Of a stretch of DNA of 43,911 bases, positions 36,650 through 43,911 are shown one piece after another. How positions within the stretch are numbered: position 1 is the first letter of the stretch; every line of letters starts with the position of its first letter. The notes under the pieces are model-generated. The model had not been told where the DNA came from. It saw only the letters and a program-made list of their open reading frames with translations, and did no database searches. The stretch covers positions 1 to 43,911 of the forward strand of contig NZ_CVSH01000049.1 in NCBI RefSeq assembly GCF_001179965.1. The letters run 5' to 3'. The stretch is from Candidatus Pelagibacter communis. Lineage in GTDB: Bacteria; Pseudomonadota; Alphaproteobacteria; Pelagibacterales; Pelagibacteraceae. The position numbers were made by a program, and so were the translations under genes.

Positions 36650-37240
36650 ATGTTAAAAAAAATTATTTTTTTTAACTTAATATTTAGCACTTTTATTACT
36701 CAAATTTCTATAAGTGCTGAGAGTGGAGGTATGCCTCAGCTAAATCCTGAATTTTGGATTTCTCAAATTTTTTGGTTGATCATTTCGTTTGGAATTTTGT
36801 TTATAGTACTATCAAAATTTATTCTTCCAAAAATAAGAAACAATATTGAGTTTAGAAAGTCTGAGATACTTGATAATATTGAGACTGCTGAAAAACAGAA
36901 AACTGAGGCTGAAAATACATTAAAAAACTATGATGAGCTTATAAGAAAAAGTAAAAATGAAGCCAAAAATTATTTTAATGATGCAAGAAAAAAAATAATT
37001 GAAGATATAGAAAAAAAAAAGCAGGCATTAGATAAGGAAATAAATATCGAGATTAGCAAAGCTGAGGCTGAAGTTGCCGAATTAGTAAATAAAGCTCCAG
37101 AAAAAATTCAAAAAATTGCAATCGAAACATCTTCTGATCTCATACGCCAATTAATTGGTGAAGAGGTGAACAATAGTAGCATATCCGCCATTGTCGATGA
37201 TCTATATAAGAAAAATAAAGGTAAGTATTATGGCAATTGA
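36650..37240 (+). CDS. atpF2: F-type ATP synthase subunit b-prime
   Basis: A 196-residue stator subunit. An N-terminal hydrophobic stretch that looks like a cleavable signal (IIFFNLIFSTFITQISISA) is followed by the membrane helix WISQIFWLIISFGILFIVLS and a long charged coiled coil (about residues 60-160). Two non-identical b-type genes (b-prime then b) are typical of alphaproteobacteria and phototrophs. It starts 3 nt after atpE and overlaps atpF by 11 nt. Confidence 0.9.
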   Translation: MLKKIIFFNLIFSTFITQISISAESGGMPQLNPEFWISQIFWLIISFGILFIVLSKFILPKIRNNIEFRKSEILDNIETAEKQKTEAENTLKNYDELIRKSKNEAKNYFNDARKKIIEDIEKKKQALDKEINIEISKAEAEVAELVNKAPEKIQKIAIETSSDLIRQLIGEEVNNSSISAIVDDLYKKNKGKYYGN

Positions 37241-37727
37241 TGCAACATTTTGGGTAGCAGTATCGTTTATAATTTTCATTCTAGCTTTAGTTTATTTAAA
37301 GGTTCCCAATAAAATAAATGAAACTTTAAGCAAAATGATTTTGGATATTAAGAATGAAATCGATGAGAGTGAAAAACTTCGTAATGAATCAAAGGTATTA
37401 TTAAATAATGCTCAGAGTAAACTTGAGAAAGCAAAAATAGAAACTAAAAAAATTCGAGAACAAGCTAAAAAGGATAGTGAAAATTTAATTTTAGAAATGA
37501 ATGATAAATTTCATAAATCAGCTGAAATCAAAAAAAATTTAGCGCAAACAAAGATCTCACAAATGAAAAATCAAGCTTTAAAAGAAATTAAAAATACATC
37601 AGTAAAAATAGCCGTAGACTCAGTAAAAAAGATTCTTTCAACTTCTGTTGACCAGTCCAAGTTAGACAATTTATTTGATAAAAATTTAGAGGAAAGCAAG
37701 GAACTTCTAAAAAAAATTAATTCTTAA
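37230..37727 (+). CDS. atpF: F-type ATP synthase subunit b
   Basis: A 165-residue stator subunit with an N-terminal membrane helix (ATFWVAVSFIIFILALVYL) and a Lys/Glu-rich coiled coil. ATG 37230 was chosen because MAIDATFW begins the conserved region and AAAGG lies upstream; a longer frame from 37191 would run deep into atpF2. It ends the Fo operon. The F1 genes (atpHAGDC) are not next to it, in keeping with the split operons of alphaproteobacteria. Confidence 0.9.
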   Translation: MAIDATFWVAVSFIIFILALVYLKVPNKINETLSKMILDIKNEIDESEKLRNESKVLLNNAQSKLEKAKIETKKIREQAKKDSENLILEMNDKFHKSAEIKKNLAQTKISQMKNQALKEIKNTSVKIAVDSVKKILSTSVDQSKLDNLFDKNLEESKELLKKINS

Positions 37728-37757
37728 AGATAATTTCGTTACTTTTTTAAAAAATAA

Positions 37758-37763
37758 TATAAA
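37758..37763 (+). promoter_or_regulatory. Possible -10 element of the retinal gene cluster
   Basis: TATAAA lies 8 nt before the crtI ATG in the 44-bp gap after atpF. The hexamer 17 nt upstream (TTCGTT) matches the -35 poorly. No terminator hairpin is seen between atpF and crtI, so read-through from the ATP synthase operon is equally possible. Confidence 0.3.
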
Positions 37764-37771
37764 TTACAATA

Positions 37772-39232
37772 ATGAATTCAATTGTAATTGGTTCTGGTTT
37801 TGGTGGTTTAGCTGCTGCTCTCCGCCTTAAAGCTAAAGGCCATAAAGTAACTTTAGTTGAAAAACACCAAGATCTTGGAGGAAGAGCAAGGGTTTTCAAA
37901 AGAAATGGATTTACTTACGATGGCGGCCCTACTGTAATTACTGCTCCATATTTAATAAATGAATTATTTGAATTATTCAAAAAAGACCCAAAAAATTATA
38001 TTGAATTATCTCCTCTCAATACTTGGTATCAATTTGTTTTTGAAGACAATTCAAAGTTTAATTACTCTGGTAATGAAACTGAAATGAAGAGCCAAATTGA
38101 GAAAATTAGTAAAGAGGATGTTAAGGGATACGAAAACTTGGTTAGTTTTACAAAAAAGATTTTTGATAAAGGATTTACAGAACTTGCTGATGTACCTTTT
38201 GATAAACCTTTTGTTATGATGAAGCAACTACCTGCTCTACTAAAACTTAAAAGTTATAAATCAGTTTATTCTCTAGTCTGCTCGTATATTAAAAATGAAA
38301 AATTGAGGAGAATGCTAAGTATGCATCCTCTTTTAGTTGGAGGAAATCCTTTCACGACAACATCTATTTATGGATTAATTTTATATTTAGAAAAAAAATG
38401 GGGAATACATTACTCTATGGGTGGCACCGGAAATATCATAAGGGGTTTGGAAAAGTTAATGACTGAGGTAGGTATCCAAATAATTAAAGGTCACGAAGTT
38501 AAAAAAATTATCTCAACCGGTAATAAAATAACCAGTATAGAGTTAGATGATAAAACTAATATCAAAGCAGATAATGTTATATGCAATGCTGACCCGCCAG
38601 CAGTTTATGAAAAAATGTTAAATGGAAATGCCAATAAGTCTATTTTATTTCAATGGAAAAAAAGAAGAATGGAATATTCAATGGGTCTCTTTGTTTACTA
38701 TTTTGGAACAAAAATAAAATATGAAAACATAGAACATCATACAATAAAATTCGGTAATAAATATAAAGAGCATCTTGATGATATATTTGAAAATAAAAAA
38801 TTGAATGATGATATTAGTTATTATCTTCATAGACCGTCTGCGACTGATAAATCTATGGCCCCTAATGGAAAAGATTGTTTTTACGTCTTAGTCCCCGTGC
38901 CTAATAACCAGTCAAAAATTAATTGGTCTAAAGAGGGTGAGAAAATGAAAAATTTAGTAATTAATAAAATGGAAAAAGATTTAATGCCAAACTTAAAGGA
39001 GAACATTGTTGAAGATTTTTATTTGACACCTGATTACTTTGAGAATGACCTTAATACTAAATATGGCTCAGGTTTTTCAATTCAGCCAAAATTTTCGCAA
39101 TCAGCTTATTTTAGATTTCATAATAAATCTGAGATATATGATGGACTTTATTTTGTTGGAGCGGGAACTCATCCAGGAGCTGGTGTGCCAGGAGTTCTAT
39201 CTTCGGCTAAAGTTTTAGACAAAATTCTCTGA
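37772..39232 (+). CDS. crtI: Phytoene desaturase
   Basis: A 486-residue FAD enzyme that converts phytoene to lycopene by four desaturations. The N-terminal dinucleotide fold is VIGSGFGGLAAALRL with the LVEKHQDLGGRA continuation and GFTYDGGPTVIT. The C-terminal signature is LYFVGAGTHPGAGVPGVL. The length is usual for bacterial CrtI. The TGA stop overlaps the crtB ATG (TGATG), and the cluster continues crtB-crtY-blh. Confidence 0.95.
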   Translation: MNSIVIGSGFGGLAAALRLKAKGHKVTLVEKHQDLGGRARVFKRNGFTYDGGPTVITAPYLINELFELFKKDPKNYIELSPLNTWYQFVFEDNSKFNYSGNETEMKSQIEKISKEDVKGYENLVSFTKKIFDKGFTELADVPFDKPFVMMKQLPALLKLKSYKSVYSLVCSYIKNEKLRRMLSMHPLLVGGNPFTTTSIYGLILYLEKKWGIHYSMGGTGNIIRGLEKLMTEVGIQIIKGHEVKKIISTGNKITSIELDDKTNIKADNVICNADPPAVYEKMLNGNANKSILFQWKKRRMEYSMGLFVYYFGTKIKYENIEHHTIKFGNKYKEHLDDIFENKKLNDDISYYLHRPSATDKSMAPNGKDCFYVLVPVPNNQSKINWSKEGEKMKNLVINKMEKDLMPNLKENIVEDFYLTPDYFENDLNTKYGSGFSIQPKFSQSAYFRFHNKSEIYDGLYFVGAGTHPGAGVPGVLSSAKVLDKIL

Positions 39233-40080
39233 TGTCCCAAAATCTATTATCAATTTATGCAAAATCGTTTAATTGGGCTGGTTTTTTTTTACCTAAAAAA
39301 ACTTATCGACAATGCTCTGATTTATATGATTTTTGTAGAACCTTAGACGATATAGCTGACAAAAACCAAGATTTACAAATAAAAAGAAAATTATTCAATG
39401 ATTTAAAACAAGATTTTATTAATAAAAATTTAAACAACAAAAATATTAATAAAATTTATGAACTGAGTAATAATTTTAATATTTCCAGTAAAATAATATT
39501 AGATTTATTTGATGGAGTTGAGTCAGATTTAAAAGATAGTGTAAAATTAAAAACAAATAATGAATTAATTATATATTCATATCAAGTTGCGGGCACTGTA
39601 GGTCTGATGATGGCTAAAATACTAAACGTTAAATCAAAGGATTCACTTAGGTCAGCAATAGATCTAGGTATTGCGATGCAGCTAACAAATATTGCACGAG
39701 ATGTAATTGAAGATAGCAATCGAAACAGAAAGTATATAAACCTCGATTTTGATACTATAAGGGAAACATTAAAACTCGCTGATATTTTTTATGAAAGTTC
39801 ATTTAAATCTATAAATAAAATTCCATTGAATTGTAGATTTGCAATTATTGTTGCAAGAAGAGTATATAGGCAGATAGGAAATGAAATTCTTAAAAGGAAA
39901 AATATAGAAAATTATAAAAATTCAGGAAAAATTTATGTATCTAATTTAGGTAAATTAAATCAAACTATTTTGAGTATTTTAGACTTTATTAGACTACTAT
40001 TTATTAAATCAGACGAGCATTTACGAAAAAATGAACATAATATAATTAATGATAAAATAAATTTAGATGAAAGATTTTGA
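39232..40080 (+). CDS. crtB: Phytoene synthase
   Basis: A 282-residue prenyltransferase that joins two GGPP molecules to phytoene. The first aspartate-rich motif DDIAD is at residues 39-43, and the second block is LGIAMQLTNIARDVIED. The Arg-Arg-Val-Tyr segment (ARRVYRQIGNEI) is also conserved. It overlaps crtI by one base and crtY by 14 nt, so the three are translationally linked. No GGPP synthase (crtE) gene lies in the window, so its substrate must come from elsewhere. Confidence 0.95.
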   Translation: MSQNLLSIYAKSFNWAGFFLPKKTYRQCSDLYDFCRTLDDIADKNQDLQIKRKLFNDLKQDFINKNLNNKNINKIYELSNNFNISSKIILDLFDGVESDLKDSVKLKTNNELIIYSYQVAGTVGLMMAKILNVKSKDSLRSAIDLGIAMQLTNIARDVIEDSNRNRKYINLDFDTIRETLKLADIFYESSFKSINKIPLNCRFAIIVARRVYRQIGNEILKRKNIENYKNSGKIYVSNLGKLNQTILSILDFIRLLFIKSDEHLRKNEHNIINDKINLDERF

Positions 40081-41134
40081 TTACATAATAATTGGTGGAG
40101 GTTGTGCCGGTTTATCGTTAGCTCATGAACTCAATTTATATAAAAAATTTGAAAATAGGACATTGGCAATTATTGAACCAAGAGAGGAATATAAGAGAGA
40201 TAAAACTTGGTCATTTTGGAAAGTTATAGATCATAATTTTGACGATTGTGTTAAAAAGAGTTGGGACAATTTTACCATAAATTCCAAATACGAAACACAA
40301 CATTTGCAATGTAATGATTTTCCGTATCAAAGTATAGATAGTGGTTTATTTTACTCTAAAATCATTAATGAATTAAAAAAAAATAAAAATATAAGTTTTT
40401 TTAAAGATATTAAGGAAATAAATATAAACAACTCTTTTATTTTTAATAGTGTTCCAACAATTAATAAAAATATAGAAAATCTTTGGCAACATTTTTGTGG
40501 TGTAGAGATACAAACAAAAAATGATATTTTTGATAATAAGATTATAAATTTGATGGATTTTAACTGCGATCAAAGAAATAGTGTACATTTCTTTTATACA
40601 CTTCCATTTGAAAAAAATAAAGCACTTATAGAGACTACTTGGTTATCAAATATGACTGACGACTCAATCATGGATTATGACGAACAAATTAAAGAATATA
40701 TAGAGCAAAATTTAAAAATAAAAAATTATGATATTATTTTTAAAGAACAAGGTGCAATTCCATTATTTACACCAAAAAATATAAATGAAAAAAATAAAAT
40801 TAATATCGGTACTGCCGGTGGTATGACACGATTAAGTACTGGCTATACATTCCTTAATATACAAGAGCATAGTAAGTATATAAGAGAAAACTTTGATAAT
40901 TTAAAAAAACTTAAAAGTTTTAAAATTCAAAGTAAATACAAATTTTTAGATCAGGTTTTTTTAAAAGTTTTAGAGAGAAATCCCAAAATAATGCCAAGGA
41001 TATTTTGTGATATGTTTAAAGTTAAAGCTAATACTGTGATAAAATTTTTATCCAATAAAAGTAATTTTATTGAGGACATATCAATTATTTTAAAAATGCC
41101 AAAATCAACTTTTATAAAAGCGTTATTCTACTAA
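40067..41134 (+). CDS. crtY: Lycopene beta-cyclase, CrtY type
   Basis: A 355-residue flavoprotein that cyclises lycopene ends to give beta-carotene. It has an N-terminal dinucleotide fold (YIIIGGGCAGLSLAHEL), the DKTWSFW motif near residue 45, a central ALIETTWLS segment corresponding to the catalytic Glu region of CrtY, and NIGTAGGMTRLSTGYTFLNI near the C-terminal half. It is followed with no gap by blh, which uses its product. Confidence 0.92.
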   Translation: MKDFDYIIIGGGCAGLSLAHELNLYKKFENRTLAIIEPREEYKRDKTWSFWKVIDHNFDDCVKKSWDNFTINSKYETQHLQCNDFPYQSIDSGLFYSKIINELKKNKNISFFKDIKEININNSFIFNSVPTINKNIENLWQHFCGVEIQTKNDIFDNKIINLMDFNCDQRNSVHFFYTLPFEKNKALIETTWLSNMTDDSIMDYDEQIKEYIEQNLKIKNYDIIFKEQGAIPLFTPKNINEKNKINIGTAGGMTRLSTGYTFLNIQEHSKYIRENFDNLKKLKSFKIQSKYKFLDQVFLKVLERNPKIMPRIFCDMFKVKANTVIKFLSNKSNFIEDISIILKMPKSTFIKALFY

Positions 41135-42049
41135 ATGAATTTATTAAAACTTAACAGACAATATTCTATCATTATTTTTTTCTTCAACATATTAGTCATA
41201 TTCTCAGTTTCAAAGTTTTTAGAAATAAAAAATATTACAATACCTTATCAAACTGTTATTTGTTTTTTTTTAATATCTATTATTGGAGTTTCTCATGGCG
41301 CCCTAGACCATGTCAAAGGCTCTCAGCTAATGAAAATTTATAAAGTAAAAAATAATTTTTATTTTTATTTAGTATATATTTTTCTTTCTCTGTTAGTTAT
41401 TCTTTGTTGGACAATACTACCTTTATTCACTTTAATTATATTTTTATTAGTTGCATCATACCATTTTGGTAAAGAAGATAGTTCAGTCGGACTTATTAAT
41501 AACAGAGGATTTAAGAATATTTTATATTTGTTTAAAGGATCTTTAATAGTAGTTGCTCCTTTATTTTTTCACCAAGAAGAGACCCTAAAGATTTTTCAAT
41601 CTCTTGATGTGGATATTATAACTACTAATGAAAATTTAATAATTTTTTTTCTTATAATTAGTTTCTCTGCAAATATAATTTTAATGAGTCAATTAAACTA
41701 TAATGTTTTTTTATTAGCAGATTGGTTAACTATTTTATTACTTAATATATTTTTATCTCCACTAGTTGCTTTTACTTTATACTTCTGTTTCTTGCACTCA
41801 GTAAGGCACTCTTTTTCATTAATTTATGAAATTGATAAAAAAAACTTTAAAAATGGAGTTGTGAAATTTATAAAGAAAGCAGTGCCCCTAACTGTTATTA
41901 CCGCAATATTATTTATTATCGCTATTTATTTTTTAACTAATTATTATGTTTTAGACGAAGCAATATTAAAAGTAATATTTATTGGTTTGGCGTCCTTGAC
42001 CTTTCCGCATATATTGCTCGAATATTTAATTGAAAAAAATGAAAAATAA
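41135..42049 (+). CDS. blh: Beta-carotene 15,15-prime-dioxygenase, Brp/Blh family
   Basis: A 304-residue polytopic membrane protein that splits beta-carotene into two retinal molecules, the chromophore of proteorhodopsin. Candidate iron ligands are the His in SHGALDHVKG, SYHFGKED, LHSVRHSF and FPHILLEYL, which match the conserved His positions of the family. Seven or more hydrophobic helices are visible. Its ATG follows the crtY stop directly. The presence of blh marks the pathway as leading to retinal, not to a storage carotenoid. Confidence 0.92.
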   Translation: MNLLKLNRQYSIIIFFFNILVIFSVSKFLEIKNITIPYQTVICFFLISIIGVSHGALDHVKGSQLMKIYKVKNNFYFYLVYIFLSLLVILCWTILPLFTLIIFLLVASYHFGKEDSSVGLINNRGFKNILYLFKGSLIVVAPLFFHQEETLKIFQSLDVDIITTNENLIIFFLIISFSANIILMSQLNYNVFLLADWLTILLLNIFLSPLVAFTLYFCFLHSVRHSFSLIYEIDKKNFKNGVVKFIKKAVPLTVITAILFIIAIYFLTNYYVLDEAILKVIFIGLASLTFPHILLEYLIEKNEK

Positions 42050-42983
42050 AGAAATAAAAATTTTATTAGCCGCTCCAAGAGGTTTTTGCGCAGGAGTAGA
42101 TCGTGCGATTGAGATAGTAAAAAAAAGTATAGAAAAATATGGAGCTCCAGTTTATGTAAGACATGAAATAGTTCATAATAAACATGTCGTTGAAAGTTTA
42201 AAAAAGATTGGTGCAGTTTTCGTAGAGGAATTAAACGAAATAAAGGATAAAACGAGACCAGTCATTTTTTCAGCACACGGAGTTCCAAAAGTTGTTCCTG
42301 CGGAGGCAAAAGAATTAAAAATGGATTATATTGATGCAACATGTCCATTAGTTTCTAAGGTTCACAGAGAGGCTGAAAATTTAAATAAAAGTGGATTTCA
42401 TGTTTTGTTAATTGGTCATAAAAATCATCCAGAAGTGATTGGTACAATGGGTCAAATTCCAAATGGATCAATAGATTTAATAGAAAATATTGAAGATGTT
42501 AATAAATTTGAAATCAAAAGAAATGGAAAGTTAGCTTATGTTACACAAACTACTTTGTCAGTAGATGACACAAAAGATATAATTAATGCTCTTAAAGAAA
42601 AATTTTCAAATATTAAAGAACCAAAAAAAGAGGATATTTGTTACGCAACAACTAATAGACAAGCTGCAGTAAAAAAAATTGCAAAACTCTGTGATATGTT
42701 TTTTGTAATTGGTAGTAGAAACTCGTCTAATTCATTAAGATTAGTTGAGGTTGCAAATAATTCTGGGTGTTCTGAGGCAGTTTTAATTCACTCTGAAAGT
42801 AGCATACCCTTAGAAAAAATAACAAAATGCAAAACAATAGGAATTTCATCGGGTGCATCTGCCCCTGAAATTTTAGTTGAAAATTTTATTAAAAAATTAA
42901 AAGAACAATTTAGTGTCAATATCGAAGAAGTAGAGATTATAAAAGAAGATATAACTTTTAAAATTCCCGGAAGATTAAACTAA
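42039..42983 (+). CDS. ispH: 4-hydroxy-3-methylbut-2-enyl diphosphate reductase
   Basis: A 314-residue 4Fe-4S enzyme giving IPP and DMAPP in the last step of the non-mevalonate pathway. The three cluster Cys are in PRGFCAGVDRA, DATCPLV and ICYATTNRQ. ATG 42039 was chosen over an upstream in-frame TTG (42030) because it lies next to the conserved start. It overlaps blh by 11 nt, and the next ATG shares its stop (TAATG). ispH-thrB order is common in alphaproteobacteria; the retinal genes appear to have been placed just before it. Confidence 0.96.
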   Translation: MKNKEIKILLAAPRGFCAGVDRAIEIVKKSIEKYGAPVYVRHEIVHNKHVVESLKKIGAVFVEELNEIKDKTRPVIFSAHGVPKVVPAEAKELKMDYIDATCPLVSKVHREAENLNKSGFHVLLIGHKNHPEVIGTMGQIPNGSIDLIENIEDVNKFEIKRNGKLAYVTQTTLSVDDTKDIINALKEKFSNIKEPKKEDICYATTNRQAAVKKIAKLCDMFFVIGSRNSSNSLRLVEVANNSGCSEAVLIHSESSIPLEKITKCKTIGISSGASAPEILVENFIKKLKEQFSVNIEEVEIIKEDITFKIPGRLN

Positions 42984-43911
42984 TGGCGGTTTTCACTAAA
43001 GTTACGAAACTAGATATATTAAATATTGAAAACCAATTTAATCTTGGAAAAATTAAAAAATTTAAAGGGATTAAAAAAGGTATTGAAAACACAAACTATC
43101 TTATAACTATAAAAAATAAAAAATATATACTTACAATCTTTGAGAAAAGAGTAAATTCTCGTGATCTTCCATATTTTATGAATTTAATGTCGAGATTGTC
43201 AAAATTGAAAGTGAAATGTCCAAATCCAGTCAAAAGTAAAAATGGAAAATTTATTTTTAAAATAAAAAAAAAGAATGCATGTATTGTTTCTTTCCTTGAA
43301 GGTAAAGACAAAAAGGAATTAAATTATAACGATTGTTTTATAGTTGGCAAAAATGTAGCCAAACTTCATTTAGCATCAAAAAAAATAAATCTTTATCGAA
43401 GAAATTCTTTATCTATTTCATCTTGGCCAAATTTGCTATCAAAAATAAATATTAAAATAAATAAAATATCAAAGAACTTAAAAAGTCTTATGAAAAATGA
43501 ATTAATTCAGATTAAAAAAAATTGGCCTAGAAACTTACCAAAAGGAATTATACATTCAGATTTATTTGTAGATAATATTATTTTTCATAAAAAAAAATTT
43601 CATGGTTTTATTGATTTTTATTTTTCATGCAACGACTATTTATCATATGAGCTTGCTACATGTGTTAATGCTCTATGTTTTGAAAAAAAAAATAGTAAAT
43701 ATGTTCTAAATAAAAGAAAGTCCTCAAATCTTCTTAAAGGTTATGAAAGTATTAGAAAATTAAAAGATATTGAAAAAAAAAATTTCAATACAATGTGTAA
43801 AGGATCAGCTTTAAGATATCTTTTAACTAGAGCTTATGATTATTTAAATACACCAAGAAATGCTATTATAAAAATTAAAGACCCAAAAGAATATATTCAA
43901 AAATTAAATTT
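42983..43911 (+). CDS. thrB: Homoserine kinase, type II (ThrB, APH family), 3-prime end cut off
   Basis: The frame is open from ATG 42983 to the window end, 309 codons, and is probably almost complete. Motifs are GIENTNYLI near residue 38, ILTIFEKR, VSFLEGK, the catalytic-loop IIHSDLFVDNIIF and the FIDFYF block carrying the metal-binding Asp. This is the aminoglycoside-phosphotransferase-like homoserine kinase of proteobacteria, which phosphorylates homoserine in threonine synthesis. It shares one base with the ispH stop. Confidence 0.92.
   Translation, partial: MAVFTKVTKLDILNIENQFNLGKIKKFKGIKKGIENTNYLITIKNKKYILTIFEKRVNSRDLPYFMNLMSRLSKLKVKCPNPVKSKNGKFIFKIKKKNACIVSFLEGKDKKELNYNDCFIVGKNVAKLHLASKKINLYRRNSLSISSWPNLLSKINIKINKISKNLKSLMKNELIQIKKNWPRNLPKGIIHSDLFVDNIIFHKKKFHGFIDFYFSCNDYLSYELATCVNALCFEKKNSKYVLNKRKSSNLLKGYESIRKLKDIEKKNFNTMCKGSALRYLLTRAYDYLNTPRNAIIKIKDPKEYIQKLN

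Noticed and set aside
35670-37727. Sodium-type ATP synthase
   Set aside because: Subunit c lacks the helix-1 Gln and the Glu-Ser/Thr plus Tyr sodium-binding set, so proton coupling is expected.

Overview
The window is AT-rich and almost entirely coding. Its gene content and gene order are alphaproteobacterial and closely resemble a streamlined marine SAR11 (Candidatus Pelagibacter-type) genome. The grounds are: Lys/Ile/Asn-rich proteins; overlapping or abutting genes, with no gene-free stretch above about 110 bases; very few Shine-Dalgarno motifs; alphaproteobacterial hallmarks (CcrM, the petABC cytochrome bc1 operon, a split FoF1 operon with b and b-prime subunits, an ELM1-family gene, the mutY-dciA-dsbA-smc order); and a crtI-crtB-crtY-blh retinal cluster. 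The assignment is inferred from these features, not from a database search.

Layout. 1-1380 (minus): a partial 2OG-Fe(II) oxygenase-like gene and an ELM1-family gene. 1402-3553: trxB convergent with aspC. 3590-9326: a tightly overlapped run uvrB, FolM-like reductase, folB, uvrC, pgsA. 9323-12671: ilvE (minus), then divergently a MarR regulator, an OmpR-type response regulator and a histidine kinase. 12649-18911: a ubiK-like gene (minus), then lgt, a MidA-like methyltransferase, pgeF, prs, rplY, pth, ychF. 18888-21442 (minus): petABC for the cytochrome bc1 complex. 21515-23287: trmL, hemF, greA. 23284-27180 (minus): TPR protein, ispE, tRNA-Gln(UUG), cca. 27189-29606: uracil-DNA glycosylase, rnhB, ccrM. 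29616-31738 (minus): FAD monooxygenase and mutY. 31739-35377: dciA-like, dsbA-like, smc. 35387-37727: atpI, atpB, atpE, atpF-prime, atpF. 37772-end: crtI, crtB, crtY, blh, ispH, thrB (cut by the window end).

How the genes work together. The window joins respiration (bc1), the proton channel of ATP synthase, and synthesis of retinal, the chromophore of light-driven rhodopsin pumps. ispE and ispH contribute to the isoprenoid supply. No rhodopsin gene and no GGPP synthase lie here. A second theme is genome maintenance: uvrB, uvrC, mutY, a uracil-DNA glycosylase, rnhB, smc, dciA and the cell-cycle methylase ccrM.

Most interesting signals. (1) A perfect GANTC-bearing inverted repeat fills the spacer of a near-consensus promoter directly in front of ccrM, with four GANTC sites in 77 bp, suggesting methylation-sensitive autoregulation. 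(2) The CCA-adding enzyme gene starts 3 nt after the encoded CCA of tRNA-Gln, so tRNA processing would create a leaderless cca mRNA. (3) The SMC protein is only 857 residues and shows no recognisable hinge. (4) Several divergent gene pairs have start codons touching or separated by a few bases, so their promoters must share or invade neighbouring sequence.
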